A DNA stretch of 64,000 nucleotides, taken from positions 6,204,001 through 6,268,000 of the forward strand of contig CM024186.1 of assembly GCA_013433145.1 (NCBI GenBank), given 5' to 3'. Under the pieces are notes generated by a model. That model did not search any database, had not been told where the DNA came from, and worked only from the letters and a program-made list of their open reading frames with translations. This DNA is from Ascaris suum. Lineage: Eukaryota > Nematoda > Chromadorea > Rhabditida > Ascarididae. This document shows, one piece after another, positions 11,521-24,443 of this stretch. The position numbers were made by a program, and so were the translations under genes. Within the stretch, counting starts at the first letter, position 1. Every line of letters begins with the position of its first letter.

Positions 11521-11829
11521 TTTGAAGGTGTCAAACATTTACATCCAACTTGCAACTCGCTGACTTTATCTTCATCCTACACCGGCTGGAAATCGAAGGA
11601 ATAAAACTTCTACAGAAGTTTTATGTGGTCAGAAAGGTCAGTTAAAATATAAAGGTAGGCTTTTCAGCAGAGTTCATTGTTTAATCGCTATAGAAACTGG
11701 TCGGTCAAGCACAAAACATTTTAAATATTAAACAGCATAACCTGTTAAAAAAGTAAATAAGCTGGTCCATAAATAACGTTGCAAACTTCGAACATCCTCC
11801 ATAACAGCACCGGCAATTCCGAGCTGAAC

Positions 11830-12240
11830 TACGTGGAAGCACACTCGTCAACGACCAGTTCGTGGCAGAAGAAAAAATAGCGAACTGGGTAGTGGTTGCT
11901 CGGTGTGGGCCTCAACGCTCTGATTCTCTGCATAAACCATGATGCTTGTATTCCTCTAACACATCTCTGCAACGCTGTCTTCTCTGCGCATGTGGAGATA
12001 TGATTCAGATGCATCATTCACGCCGTCGTTTTATGCTACCGTCGATCTAATCAAGGTGGTGCTACTTGCTTTGCTTAGAGGGATACTTGGGGGAGGTCAA
12101 TCACCTAACACATTACTTGTCGAATCCTTGTGGGAGTTCCTCAACACGAATGACGTCGCGCAGAAGCCCTTTCTGTCCTGTTACATGTACAACACTTCAG
12201 TCTCCGTCTTTCCGCACCTGTTCAACGTTTAAGGTTCTTT
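11830..12240. other. GC-richer block without an identifiable gene
   Basis: Clearly higher GC than its surroundings, with short open frames on both strands (for example plus 11990..12232) but no strong splice sites and no recognisable protein. It could be a decayed element or an unannotated exon cluster. Confidence 0.3.
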
Positions 12241-12708
12241 CTCCACCTTTGATGTAAAATATGCATATAGTAAGGTTGATAAATGATTAAACACGCTGAT
12301 GAATGAAAAAATTTAATATGAAATTCCACAATATTTGCATATAGTAAGTTGATATAGTTTTGTAAGGGATAATCAACACCATCCCACCATCACCTTCACT
12401 ACGTCAATTGTGCGAATAAACAAAGGTCATCATATAACTGCCTAGCTTGCAGTGGTTATACGGTATAAAGTAAACCCGCAACAGAAATCTAGTACATATT
12501 ACCAATAAAACCGATAAATTCTTGTAGTGATTCCATCAGCAGATTACCTGCCAACAGATGATCTCGAAGCATGCTTTTATATGACTCTTAGATGGATTAG
12601 CACAGCAACACTCACATTATTTCATCGCACTTATTCATATACTATTGCTTACCGGAAATGTAAACAATAATGAATGCAGGTATTCATATTGCTTCCATTT
12701 CCGCTTAG

Positions 12709-12845
12709 GTGAAGTTGTGAGGTCGCGTGACGGTTACAGCTTAGGTTCGTCGCTTCCCCATCGGATACTGACGAACTGCCCATCGGAAAAGTTCGTTGTT
12801 GCACTTAAGAAGGGAGCCCAAACTTGCTTCACCGGATTTTATTAA
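12709..12845 (+). CDS. terminal exon of an unrecognised plus-strand gene
   Basis: Acceptor TTTCCGCTTAG, then an open frame (phase 1) encoding GEVVRSRDGYSLGSSLPHR..., PSEKFVVALKKGAQTCFTGFY and TAA. Two AATAAA motifs follow 10 and 18 nt after the stop, as expected at a nematode 3' end. Upstream exons on the plus strand are not identified. If real, it is convergent with the ABHD gene. Confidence 0.5.
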
Positions 12846-12855
12846 TTAAAGTATA

Positions 12856-12869
12856 AATAAATGAATAAA
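12856..12869 (+). terminator. two AATAAA polyadenylation signals
   Basis: AATAAA at 12856..12861 and again at 12864..12869, just past the stop codon of the plus-strand exon. Confidence 0.5.
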
Positions 12870-14817
12870 TAAGAATGCAGACCAGATTTTTGTGAAAATA
12901 CCGCACCATTATGCATTAGTTTCCCAACAAGAAATAAACATCTTTAATCGATGCACAAAAATGAGAGCAGCAATAAGAATGCCTCATGCGAAACGCCTTT
13001 GAGAAATAAGCTAATGATTTAGATTTCGTTACGTCAGATTCAGCCTCCTCTCCGTCTTGCTTAAAACAGCTTCCAGCACTTATGACCGCATAGCAATCAT
13101 TCCGCTAGTTCAGATGCTATGAATCTATATTTGCTTTTGTTTCCCTGCTCAAATTTAACGACCAACGAGATTAATCACCTTCCTCTTTCTTCTTTCTTAT
13201 CCTCTTCTTTATTACCCCTCCAAATAACACCTGTTGGATCGTAGTAAATACTAAAGGTGGATCACTTCCTGCACATCTATTTCCGTATTGCAACTTAGAC
13301 GATCTGCAGAAAATTCGTTACCTCTATCATCACTGCAGCCCATCTATCCAGACATAATAAAATTTTTACATGCTATCTTCACTTACCTGAGCATACCGTT
13401 ACTGATAGTACATTGGACCGTGTTTAGAAACGAGGTGCCTATAATATAGGAGGATAGTTGGAAGCTTGCTCTTCAGCTAGATACCACACCAACACATTTC
13501 AATGTAAAACTGCTGTCATCACCTCAAAACTTGCTGAACACAGGTTCCAAGGAGAAATAAACAAACAGTATAGAAACTGTTTAATGTAATTCCAAAAAGA
13601 AATGGAGAAATATTATAGAAATTATTTAGAGCAATTCCATGAAATGTGCAAATGACACAAATTTAACTGAAAGTACGTTTTAATTCTCATTAAATTTGGG
13701 TGCAAGCTTCCAGCATTCTATGCGATTTTATGTTCCGTCAATAAGTTCCTAGCGAACAACGTACGTTATAGGTGAACGTATACACCTCCGCGTGATGACT
13801 GCATATGTGAACGACGTTTTCTTTATGTTTCAACATGTGAAGCGTTGCATCATTCGTCCATTTAATTGAAACAAAAAATGCTTTGCAGCCTTATTTCCAA
13901 TTTTTTGAAGCCATAAGACCAACGATGGGTTTATTTTGATATGGTTGAATTTTAAAGCCGAAGAGTTGATGCGCTCTCTCATTCATTACCTGAAGAGAAG
14001 CTAATCCGTCGTTATAAACTTGCATTTAATCGACAGCCCACTTCGGAGGAGGAATAGAAGAGAAAAAGCTATACCTAATTACGGAATCGGATTATCCAAT
14101 GATTATTGCACGCCTAACTATCGAACAAACACAGAAATATAAATAAGCACATTAATATACACCTAAACAAGCAATGATGTATTTATATTTTATAAGAAAA
14201 AAGAAATTAAAATAAAACGTTTGTCATTTCAACACATCGAAACTCAGTAAAACATAAACACAACACTAATCCTAACAAACCGACTTCTGACGAACAAGAA
14301 ACGACTAGAATGAAATAAAATTGAAATTAAATATCACTGCGAGTCGCATAAAAAATATTCCACACGATGCTACGACAAATGAATGAATCAAACAGCGACA
14401 GGATGTGAAATGTGTGCTCATTCAAATAATCATCTATTTCGGTAGAGAGCTGCAACAGACAATTCTTGTTTAAGACCACTTCAGTACTCTAAAAATCACA
14501 TCCACTAGCTAGCAGGATTGCGGTGAAAATCATCATAGTAAAGATCCACCATTACTCTCACCTCCCTCCCTCCCCCCTCCCCCCTCCCTTAGGAAGGAAT
14601 TCTATTCCAACTGAATTCCAATGCAACATATAGAATAGTTGTAGGGAAATGTTAATCTTTAACAGCGAACACAACCTCCTAACAGCATCGAAAACAACCC
14701 AGCACTTCCCGCTTGAAAGAAACTGCTTTAAAAAATCCCTCTCGTGGAAATTTCTCCTCTGAGTAAGTCATGTAGCTCCAGGTATACCCGAAAAGGGACC
14801 ACGTTATGTGATGGATT
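12870..14817. other. intergenic, pyrimidine tract only
   Basis: AT-rich with no supportable exon. A C/T-only tract lies at about 14561..14591. Confidence 0.4.
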
Positions 14818-14984
14818 TTATATGAAATGACGACTAAAGATCATCGATGAATACTGCATGATCAAATCTTCCACAAGGCCAGATGCATTTGGATTGGTCT
14901 CACGCATAAATGCTGTGTGTCCTCCGTGTTGTGTTATTGCTACTGCCACGTTTTCACTGCGTATTATATCGGCGAATGGAATCG
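14818..14984 (-). CDS. ABHD hydrolase, last exon (catalytic His)
   Basis: Acceptor TTTTATTGCAG; phase 1; 167 nt to TAA. It encodes AIPFADIIRSENVAVAITQH then GGHTAFMRE; H-G-G-H contains the family's catalytic histidine. The tail is SSMIFSRHFI. Confidence 0.92.
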
Positions 14985-15605
14985 CTGCAATAAAACAAAC
15001 AGGTGACGTGGAAAGAAAAAGCTTCTGTCTTTGCCCTGAATTGAACTCATGTAGTTTGCATTCGGATATTTTTTAAGGTTTATTTCGCAAATATGTTGTC
15101 TTTTAAAATCCACTATGATGTTCACGACGTCGCTTCAACTAAGAAACGTCTGAAAAATTTGATTAAAAAACTGTAAACGAAAGAACTATTATTAACAACC
15201 ATTGTGCTTTTCCCCGAAGAAAATGCTATAAAAGTCATTCATTTTAACAAAGAATCATTAAATGTGACTTTTTTTTGCATATCTCTGCATCTAAATGAAT
15301 GAAAAAATTTTAAACTACCGGACAGAAAAAAATCTGAATGAAAGCCTTCGCTAAACTAAACACTCTTAACAAATTTCCCTGAATAAGCGCCAAAGAATAA
15401 AAATTAAAACACCGATAGTCCCCCGGCCATATATTTCCCTCACACATGTTGGCTACTGATATTCACAGTACTACAGTTCCACATCTTGCAAAATTATTCA
15501 TGAATTAAAATATGTGACCTATTATAGTACGATAAAGTGCTCCTATATCCCTTTCTTTTGGGGGTCACTGAACTGAAGGTTACAGATTACTCAAAGACGG
15601 CCTAC

Positions 15606-15803
15606 CGTTTATCGGACTGAAGCAATCATCAGCAGCGTTGAGGCACAATGTTGGTATTGGGATTCGAGACACCTTCCAATAGTTCCTCGTTCCAGTCCTT
15701 ATAGCCGAATAAAGGCACCGTAAATGCCTTATCGAAGTCGCGTACGGTTTTTGACTTCATCACCTCCTCCCAATTGCAGCGCCCTTCGAACATCGTCTTA
15801 TAG
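15606..15803 (-). CDS. ABHD hydrolase, exon with internal frame break (catalytic Asp)
   Basis: The first part reads NWEEVMKSKTVRDFDKAF then VPLFGYKDWNEE, matching the ABHD segment before the acid loop. The second part reads KVSRIPIPTLCLNAADDCFS and contains the catalytic Asp. They are in different frames, with no room or splice sites for an intron. The join near 15670-15690 is also about 5 residues short of the family. Entry phase (2) and exit phase (1) are each right for the neighbouring exons. The acceptor is the unusual TTTTTAAG. Confidence 0.85.
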
Positions 15804-17147
15804 CTTAAAAACATCACTCACTCCACCTTATCTAAATAACGAAGCTTAGGAAGCACAAAGACGTGGCCACCGAAATGCAAGGCCTGCTCCAAAGAACACG
15901 GGTTTTCCAGGTGCTCTGAAAATGGGGTAATGACATCAAGCTTAGAGAGAGGGGAGAATGGAAGAAAGAAATAAGATGGGTTCCTAGCTCCTGAACTCTC
16001 AACGTCGTTTCGGAAGTACGAAAGCAAAGAGGAAGATTATCTCCCGAGGTCCCACAAGCAAACAAATGTTTCCAATCTGACCAATTTTCAACAGTATACT
16101 TGCATTCCCAATGTATGCGGCCAAGAGCCTCACCAATCGATCTAAATAACGCGGCAAATAACACAGAAAAGAAAATGAAGCGCCAAGAAGTGTCACCAAA
16201 TCGGTACAAATTAAGGATAGAAAAAATACGGATAACAGCGCTCCGGAAGCCACACTGCATCTGCGATCAATTTGTGAAAATGCGGTGCCAATATATGCAT
16301 CAAAATTTTGAAAACAATAAAATGAAAACAGATTGACATTCCTCGAAAATAGAATTCACGAGCAGCGCAAGTGGCATACCATGAACAACTGGCGGAGGGG
16401 TCGTGCTAAATACCCGAGGAGGGGGATACAATCTGTTATAACGCTTAGCCAGAAAGCCTATCACTAAAAGTTAATCCTAATAATCCTTCAATTGTGCCAC
16501 AAATTCTCTTCATACTGCTTCTAAACTCTTAGCTAAAAGCAACTTTCGATCCGTAAACCATACCTGCAAATCAGCAACATCTAAATATATGCATTACTTA
16601 TAGTCTCTAACTAAATATGCACTTGGATGATGAGAACTCAAACAACTGTTTTGAATTTCGGCAATAAAGGTAAGATATATTTAGTCAATCGATTTAAACG
16701 CCAAAAATGTCTGCATCAAGCTCATTTCTAGTTTCATTCGACCGACCGATCCCGGCTCGGTTGAAGTCAATCACTCGATCGGATCGGATTTAAATCACTT
16801 CATAAGAGCAGAGAGTCAAACTCGATTGGGGCCGGTGACGAATTTTATCCATAATCGACTCCAAACAGAGCAAATAATCGATTCATAGCCTTTTAGTTAC
16901 TTGGATTTAATCAGCTCTTCGAAATGAATGCACTGTAAGACGATAGCACATTTTGCGTTTAGACATTCTTCTAATGGACATATTGTACTATGCAACCTAC
17001 AAGTTCACTTCAAGCATGCACTAATACTCTTGAGCAACTTAAGCGATGACAGCTCAAACCGCATCTCGTGCCCCTGATTACACCTTACACTTATTCTGCC
17101 AAAACGTAATACTTGCATTACCGAGGAAAAAACATCAAAATACTTAC

Positions 17148-17327
17148 GGACTAACAATTTTCTTCAAATTGGCAGCCAACACACTATTGAAGAAAATACG
17201 ATGGAAGAATTTCTCGATGGTTAGGCTCGATTCGGTCGGATTAAATGGACTCGAAATGCACAGAGCACCATTTAGACCTGATGTTTCCACCGATGTACAT
17301 TCGGCCAGATAGTTCCACAATACCATC
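17148..17327 (-). CDS. ABHD hydrolase, exon after the nucleophile elbow
   Basis: Acceptor GTGGTTCAG, ideal donor CC|GTAAGT. It encodes MVLWNYLAECTSVETSGLNG then ALCISSPFNP and FFNSVLAANLKKIV, matching the NYLG...A...S...N segment of ABHD1/3 proteins. Confidence 0.93.
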
Positions 17328-18249
17328 CTGAACCACTTTGTCACACATTCAAAAAAGAGTCAATACTGGCCATCGAGCATAAAAGATAAGAATGAGGAGA
17401 TGGCTGAATTTGCAGACCTCTGGCCCCAACATACAAAAGTACAAACGAACGATAAACGGCAAATACCACAGTTTACGTCCTTCCCGCATAAACTGCTGCA
17501 TCTTCTCCTCTTTACCTTCACTCTTTACTTCAATAATGCAGTTTGCAGGAATTGCAACACCTACTGCGCTAACAGAAGTTCCTTCATTCTTTAGAAATGT
17601 CTTTTTGAATAAATTCTTGCATTTAACTCCTCCCACTTTTCTAGACTCAATACCTCTCCTTCTGGAAAATCGGCCTGCATATGAGTCCCCTTTTATATGC
17701 AACACCAATCCCCTTGCCCCTCATAAGCCCAAAGAATCACAGGGACAATACGGCAATTTCAGGAAGTTATGAATTCTTCGATATGCTACCTCTCATAAGC
17801 CAGCACTTATCATTTTCAAGCGTAAAGTACGTCAAATAAACGGAAAAAAAAAGAATGAAAGTAATACTATGACAACCTTCTTTTCATAATCTCATATCTT
17901 ATTGAAATTACGATCTTCTGTTTTATATAGAGAATGCAAAAATCTATAAAGAAAACTATCTGCAACAAGGACAGAAAAACGGTTGCAACAGAACGAAGCA
18001 GAAAATATGATACAATGCAAGATAGGAATCGAGTTTTACTGGTATAATGTGCGCAACTCTGCAGCAATATTTCAGAGGCAAATACTTTTAAATTTTTACG
18101 AAAATTAATTACACCTCATAGTTCAACTTTTTGCTGCGAGCGCTCATCGAACAGTAATTTCATAGATTTAAAAAAAAAGCTTAGCTTGGTGCACTGTTCG
18201 GTTTTGCTCTTTCTCAAAGCCTAAAATGTGAGCAAAGAATGCAGCGAAC

Positions 18250-18362
18250 CCGCCCATTGAGAATCCACAACCGATTTTCGGAGCATTTGCATAACGTCGA
18301 CAAATGAGACGAATCACATGACGAAGATCGGATGTCCATGCTGCATTATACGTCTGAGCAAT
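18250..18362 (-). CDS. ABHD hydrolase, nucleophile exon
   Basis: Acceptor TTTACTGCAG, donor GG|GTTCGC. It encodes TYNAAWTSDLRHVIRLICRR, then APKIGCGFSMGG. The GFSMG is the GxSxG nucleophile elbow. Confidence 0.95.
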
Positions 18363-19443
18363 CTGCAGTAAACATCTTTCAATCAAACGTCATCACTGTT
18401 ACGTACCATATAAATCCATTTCATATATTTTCGATTGTAGTAGCTGCAAACTTTACTGCGGTTGGGTAGACTCGGATGGTGGCGCATTTTATTCAGAATG
18501 TTGAGATCTGAGAGCGCAGTGAAAAATCGTTACATTTATGAAAGATCCATTGGTACTTGAAAAATGACATTTGCATTTCATTAATCACCGATGAGCGCAA
18601 CCGAACAGCTAAACTTCGATTACAAGCAGAAACATGGACAGGTTTTTTTGGTGATTAGAACTCGGTTTTAACCGAATGCCCTTGGTTAGTCATTGATGTT
18701 TATCGCCTAATAAGAGTTCTCTATGGAGTAATGATAGTAATCGAAGAAGCTACTCCAAATTAAAATCGAAATCTTCATTGTCTTTTAGGAAACGAAACCC
18801 CATTCTTACTTTCTACGATTGCAGAGAGATTCGGTTCGAAATAAAAGTCCTCGCTCGATCACTGATCAAACAATGTTTCCACAAAAAAGGTTTTAATTCA
18901 AAAGCACTTTTTTATATAGTGATGAAAGGCTTCTGATTAACCTTTCGTTACTGTGTGCAATTAAAATGCTTTTGAATCAGATAAAGCAAATACAAATAAA
19001 AATTAATATATATTATCATGACTTAAATGAATCGCATTATCAAAGGAACTTTAGACCAGAGATATCAAGCCTGTGGTGATAGCATAACGAAACCGATTAA
19101 AGGCGCCAGAAGAAGATGAAACATAACTGAATCCAAATATTTATGTTGTAATCCAGAGGAAAAGCTTCCATCTTTTAGAAGTTGGGACTGAAGAACTGAG
19201 GAAATGACATTCAACGTCAAACTGCTGCGAAAATATTTTAATGGAAGCTATATTCTCGAAGACACCATTGATGAAAATTTGCCCCATAGTAGAGCACCTA
19301 CACTTGAATGAATTTACAGAAATTACAGCCAACAATCAAACAGTGAAAGCAGAAGATCAATCCTCCAATCGCCTACAACCATTGCTCACGTTTTCATATT
19401 AACGCATCATTTATATAAAACTATAACATATAGTATGAGCAAC

Positions 19444-19553
19444 CTTCAATACGACGCCACCAAGGCCACGCGGATTGACGACCACCGATCGATAGCCACG
19501 TTTGTTACAATCGATTACGGCATGCAATATATAAGAGCAATCGTGTGTTGACC
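19444..19553 (-). CDS. ABHD hydrolase, oxyanion-side exon
   Basis: Acceptor GTATTTTAG, donor AAG|GTTGCT. It encodes STHDCSYILHAVIDCNKRGY, then RSVVVNPRGLGG, matching the conserved V.N.RG.GG of the family. Confidence 0.93.
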
Positions 19554-21598
19554 CTAAAATACATGACATGACGAAATTTTCCCTTCAATAAACTCCGCAA
19601 CTGACTCAGACGTCCTTCACACTGACAGCAGTTAATGAAGTGAAGAGAAATGAGAGGCCAAAAAATAAATGATGAAAAAAAGAGCCGAAATTATAACTTC
19701 AGCTTTCATAAAAAATAAGGTTCAAAGGGAAGAGAAAAGTTTCGAAGCGATCAACATCAAAAGATCGAATCATTTACGAGATTAATAGTTCAGAATATTC
19801 CAACATTTTTTGAACGCACTGAGGAGATTTTTTACCCTCCATTTCTCGGCTGAAGTGCATAAAAATATTTTCCTTCTTCCATTCACCAATCAACTATTCT
19901 TGGAACAAATCTGAACGTAAAATTAATCTTTTGGATTTCGAGAAATAATTTACTTGAGATTGTATAAAATATATCGACATTAATTTCATATGAAAGGAAA
20001 TCAAAATAACATAAGAATGGATCAATGAACTATGCTATCCTTGTGAAATAGGTAATCAAGGTATATAACTAAAAGGCCAATGAAACGCGAACGAAACTAA
20101 ACAGATCCTGGAATATAAGCATAATAGTAATAATAATATACATCTCTTTCGCCTATCTCAGTTCAAGTTAAATCACGTATTCCTCATTGTTTATCCCATT
20201 AGATCCTACACAGGTGAAATTAACTTGCTATGGTTTGTTAACTTGCTGAGTAGACCATTTGAATATATTCCCAGGCCGATACTATTATCAAGGTGATAGA
20301 ACCTATTGACCTTAGAAACAGATACAGCAATTTATATTAGACGGTAAAGATAAAGCCTGCATTTTTATTCACATGTATATTTTATATTTTATTATTTACA
20401 GGTGCGTTAAGGACAAAAAATCAACTCATTTGCTGCTTTCAAATCACTTCTAGACTGAAGTATTGCCCTTAAATATCACTGCAGGTTTTCCTAAATTATG
20501 GATGATTTAGAAACAAAACATTTGCATTCCTACCTAAATGCAAATTTTCAATATTAATTTTACAACCTTTGCATTCCATCGTTTATGACGCTAAAAGGAA
20601 AGCATTACCCCTCGCTTGAATATCAACTCTTAACACATTATATTATCTCACTAATGATCCTATACAATACTATGGAATCCATCAATTCTAAACTCTATCT
20701 AAGCGGTCGATAAAGCATATTTTCTTGTCTTCAACGCCGACATTTTTTACGACAGCTGTTGCAAGCCAGCTAGACAAGGTAATATGAATGCGGAAGAGGT
20801 TTCTATGTTGACTGTATAAGGAATAATTATTAGTCAAAAGTACAGACGTTCAGGTAGATTTAATCTTTATAAGATTGTAACAATTGTGAAAATGATATCT
20901 GAAGGAAAAAAGTATTTTATAGAGGAAAATTGAGAGCTGTTTCATTGTGCGATTTCTTGGCTATCGCAATGAAAGTGAGAACTTAACGGGACTCTTACCA
21001 AATTCTGGAATGGCGTATGTGATTTTGCTTCTAAACAAAAAGAAGAATAGATATTAATGTGCTCAAAGCATAGCAAGTACAAGAATATTCCGATCCTCCA
21101 GAGGCCTTATGCACCCTGCAAATGAAAAGCTAAAACATGAGAATGGGAGGGGATAGAGATGCACATGAATTATACCAACAAATCCCAGTGAACCATCCAA
21201 ATATGAGGAAACGGGGGGACTAATTCTAGGCAACTGCCACTGCTCGTTAAAATTGTAATGGAAGAAAGGAATGAAATCTCAGCAGTGTGCACGACAATAA
21301 GATGTCTTGTTAAGTGATCGCATATTTCCCGCATGTTGAGGGGGGATAACAATTCCCATCAACTTGGCTTTAAAATGAACTCTCTCCCCTCCTCCCCCCT
21401 CCCCTCTCTCCCTCTTAGCCACCAGTTGTTCCTCTCCTTTCCTAATTTAAAAGAATTTTCAATAATGCAGTTAATCAAAAGCAGCATTTTTTCTTTGCTA
21501 TTCTTCTGCATAAAACAGTGCATTATACATATGTGACAGCTGAGAAAACGTCTAAGAAAATAAATCCACTATTTCGCATTAAATATAGACCAACGAAC

Positions 21599-21705
21599 CG
21601 CAAATGTCCGGTAGAAAAATAACGATGGGCGATTTATCGTGAGTGCCGTCTGGATGCATCCAATCGACTGCTGTCTGACCGCCATCTTCGAACGATACAA
21701 TTTCA
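21599..21705 (-). CDS. ABHD hydrolase, start of the hydrolase fold
   Basis: Acceptor TTGTTTTGCAG, donor GCG|GTTCGT. It encodes EIVSFEDGGQTAVDWMHPDG and SPIVIFLPDICG, the DGG...DW and hydrophobic LPG strand of the fold. The intron upstream holds a plus-strand open frame (22615..22800) with a strong CCACAG|GTAACA donor but no acceptor; I do not count it as a gene. Confidence 0.93.
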
Positions 21706-22936
21706 CTGCAAAACAATGTTGCGCAATTTAGTTAACCTCCTCCTTTCTTCCCGTATAAACGGATATGGGCTAATACAACTCAAATGAAGTTCAACTGGAG
21801 GAAAGGAGAGGAAGAAGGGAGGGGGGGGGGGGAGGAGGGAGAGCGGGCAGGCGCAAAATGCAATGGGAAAGCCGGCATTAACCTGTAACCGTCACATCTC
21901 AATGTAAACTAAAAACGGTGCTGCGTATAGAGAATAATGAACAACAATTACTTGCGGTGGAAAATGCAAACTTAAAGTCATACAGCGAGTTACAATAAAC
22001 TATAAATGGGCTATTCGGCAACATAATTTTTTTTCATATCCTAAAAACACTGTTTAGTCGAATGCTCCCAGCATATGTATACAGCCCATAACCGCACCAG
22101 TGCAACTATAGTTTTCTGCAAGACTGCATGCGCGGTTTATGGATGGCAGCGGTGGCAAACTATTTTTGCACTTCCCTCCATTCCCTGATCGACTGCACAT
22201 TCTCCCTTCCATATATCTAAAAAAGTTTTTGAAGATGGAAGCTGTGGCCGTCACTTTCCCCCACCTCCTCTCTGGCCACTCTCCCTCCCCCATGCATTCA
22301 AAGCAAATCTCTTGTAAACTGCGCCAGCATATCTTGAACTAGAGAATAATGCTTATATACTGAAGGGCACCGAGCAGATGCTATTACGCATTTAGTCTAC
22401 ATCAAACAGAATATAACATATATACCCACAGAAAAGAATGAAGACTTCATACGGAACGCTGTCTACGGATTAAGTAAACAAACGCCGACATAATAAACAT
22501 TATCACGTTGTTAAACGATAGCAAATAGTAATTACTACTAACCTTGGATAGTTATTCCGTTATATCCTCAAGAGGAACTAAACAAAATTGTTTTAAGTCG
22601 ATAGCATTCAAGAAGTGAAAGGTAATGAAGGCGAGCAGATGGAACATTTTGAGCGCATACGCGCATCCTCGGTTACGAGAATATCGAATCAACTGAGCCC
22701 ACAGGTAACACCAAGCTTTCGGGCATCTTTAACAGGTAAACAAACAGTCCCACGATACCACAGGAACAGATTCCGCCCACCTAAAATCATCAGCTTATAG
22801 CTGATCAGACAGCCTTCCAGTTAACCATGGCAGATTAGCCAAATTCTCCACTTTGAGATGCAAAAAATTTCATTAGTCAAATATCTACATTCGGGACTTG
22901 TGGGAAGACTGCAAAATCATCAAGGAAACAACATAC

Positions 22937-23103
22937 CGTTGGAATGGTAGGGATGGGCGACTTCGACATAGCTGTCGTATGGCAGTCTGAAGAAAGCCGA
23001 ATGGGCACCACCAAGTTGGATGGAAAACTTTGTGCAGACATGGTACATATTCCTGGAGGTCATGCTCGAACCGTGATCCTGGTGCCACGTAAACGCGAGG
23101 CTT
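22937..23103 (-). CDS. ABHD hydrolase, N-terminal conserved exon
   Basis: Acceptor GAACTTCAG, donor CG|GTATGT. It encodes KPRVYVAPGSRFEHDLQEY then KVFHPTWWCPFGFLQTAIRQ, the Y-x-P-T-x-W-C...QT signature upstream of the hydrolase domain. Confidence 0.93.
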
Positions 23104-24220
23104 CTGAAGTTCATAATTTTAATTAAGTGATCATTATGGACATTACAGCAAGATACTCCTCAATCATACCTCCTAGTATTGAATCTAAGCGTTCATTACA
23201 GTGTTCTAAGAAACAAGAGGAGTTACTGTGACAGATTGCTTCTACTTACAAAGCCCCGACGGATAATAACTAATCGAAGACATCTTTATTATCATTTTAT
23301 AAAGCAGTCGCACGTTATCTCTGAAACAAGCAACAACACATGAGCGCTGTTCACGAAGAGCTTAAATTATGCATATAGCTTGCAAATCCCAAGTCCGGAT
23401 GGCCACAGATCAGTCTCTCTATGAAAGGATAGTAAATGACCAACAGGCTAACCGGTCTGTAAGGACATTAACTGGGCAAGTTTCGTCGTGGCGTTATCAT
23501 CGCCTTATCGAACATCAACTTCATGAGCAAATTCAAAACTTGACGCATTAACTGAATCCCTTATATTAAACAGCCGACACAATAACGACCCGTATCATCA
23601 AAAAATAAAGGAAATGCGCATATCATAAAATAAAACCTGTTCAGGTAATCCATAACGATTATGGAACATGTGGATTACGGATGAAGCAATCAATGATAGC
23701 AGCAATACGCGATAGGTGCCAAACGACTCACCTTTGCAGACAATATGTTACCCTTTGCATTTCCTTTCCACTTTATTTGCACACCACACTCCTCACTTTC
23801 CCTCCATTACTCTTTCTGTATATTTCCACAAATTGGCAATTACAAGGCGCATTAGAGAAAAGTGAGCATCGAAGATAGACAGCTTCAACTTCAGGATAAC
23901 CGTATTCAGGTTAGCTCGATGGCTCTAACTTTAAGACCGCTGAAGTCGGGGTTATGAAATTCGGGGAGTATAATTTACAAGATGCGATGACCTTTTATGC
24001 CACCTTCCGACTTAACATATTAAATTTAAAAGGATCACAGGTTATTGAAGTGCCGCGAATTGCATGCATTTTGCAACCGATTCAGTCGCATTTTATCGTT
24101 GATCGAAACATTAATGACCGTAATGCGTTCACAAACTGAGCCAACATCTGTACCTATCAAATAAGATAAAATTAAATCGAAATTTGGAATAGAACTGCAA
24201 TAGAACACAAGTTCTGCGAC

Positions 24221-24302
24221 CTTTCCGATCTCGTAGATGAAATATGTCACGGTTGTATCGAGTTCCGGATGCGGTTTTTTCATGCAGTTCCGGTTGCAAT
24301 TT
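24221..24302 (-). CDS. ABHD hydrolase, probable exon upstream of the KPRVYV exon
   Basis: Strong acceptor GGTTTTTTCAG, donor AAG|GTCGCA, 82 nt, leaving phase 0 as the next exon needs. It encodes MKKPHPELDTTVTYFIYEIG then K. The YFIYEIGK|KPRVY junction resembles the YYL..IAKKPQL of vertebrate ABHD3. The first exon (membrane anchor, start Met) is not found. Confidence 0.65.
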
Positions 24303-24424
24303 CTGAAAAAACCTTCATGGCGCACCTCATGTCAAATATATGAATATATTCGTTCATGCTTTTGTGCAGGATATTCCCACCGCTGATAAAGGATTGATCA
24401 AACCATGCACGCAGCTTACTCGCA

Positions 24425-24443
24425 CCCCCCCCCCCCCCCCCCC
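24425..24443. repeat. (C)19 homopolymer
   Basis: Nineteen consecutive C on the plus strand. A similar (C)18 lies at 46302..46319, (C)13 at 1513..1525 and (G)12 at 21821..21832. Confidence 0.9.

Larger units (their letters stand above)
14818..24302 (-). other. gene span: ABHD1/ABHD3-type alpha/beta hydrolase
   Basis: Exons: 24302..24221, 23103..22937, 21705..21599, 19553..19444, 18362..18250, 17327..17148, 15803..15606 and 14984..14818. All phases match across the seven introns (0, 2, 1, 0, 2, 2, 1). The product has about 374 visible residues; ABHD1 and ABHD3 have about 405-410, so one short N-terminal exon is missing. Family members are membrane-anchored serine hydrolases acting on phospholipids or other esters. 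Catalytic Ser (GFSMGG, exon 18362), Asp (NAADDCF, exon 15803) and His (QHGGHTAF, last exon) are present. The exon at 15803..15606 contains a frame break, so the copy is either defective or affected by a sequence error. It could be called ABHD1, 2 or 3; I cannot separate them. Confidence 0.93.

Noticed and set aside
22615..22800. Plus-strand gene inside an ABHD intron
   Set aside because: One good donor but no acceptor or start context, and the peptide is not recognisable.
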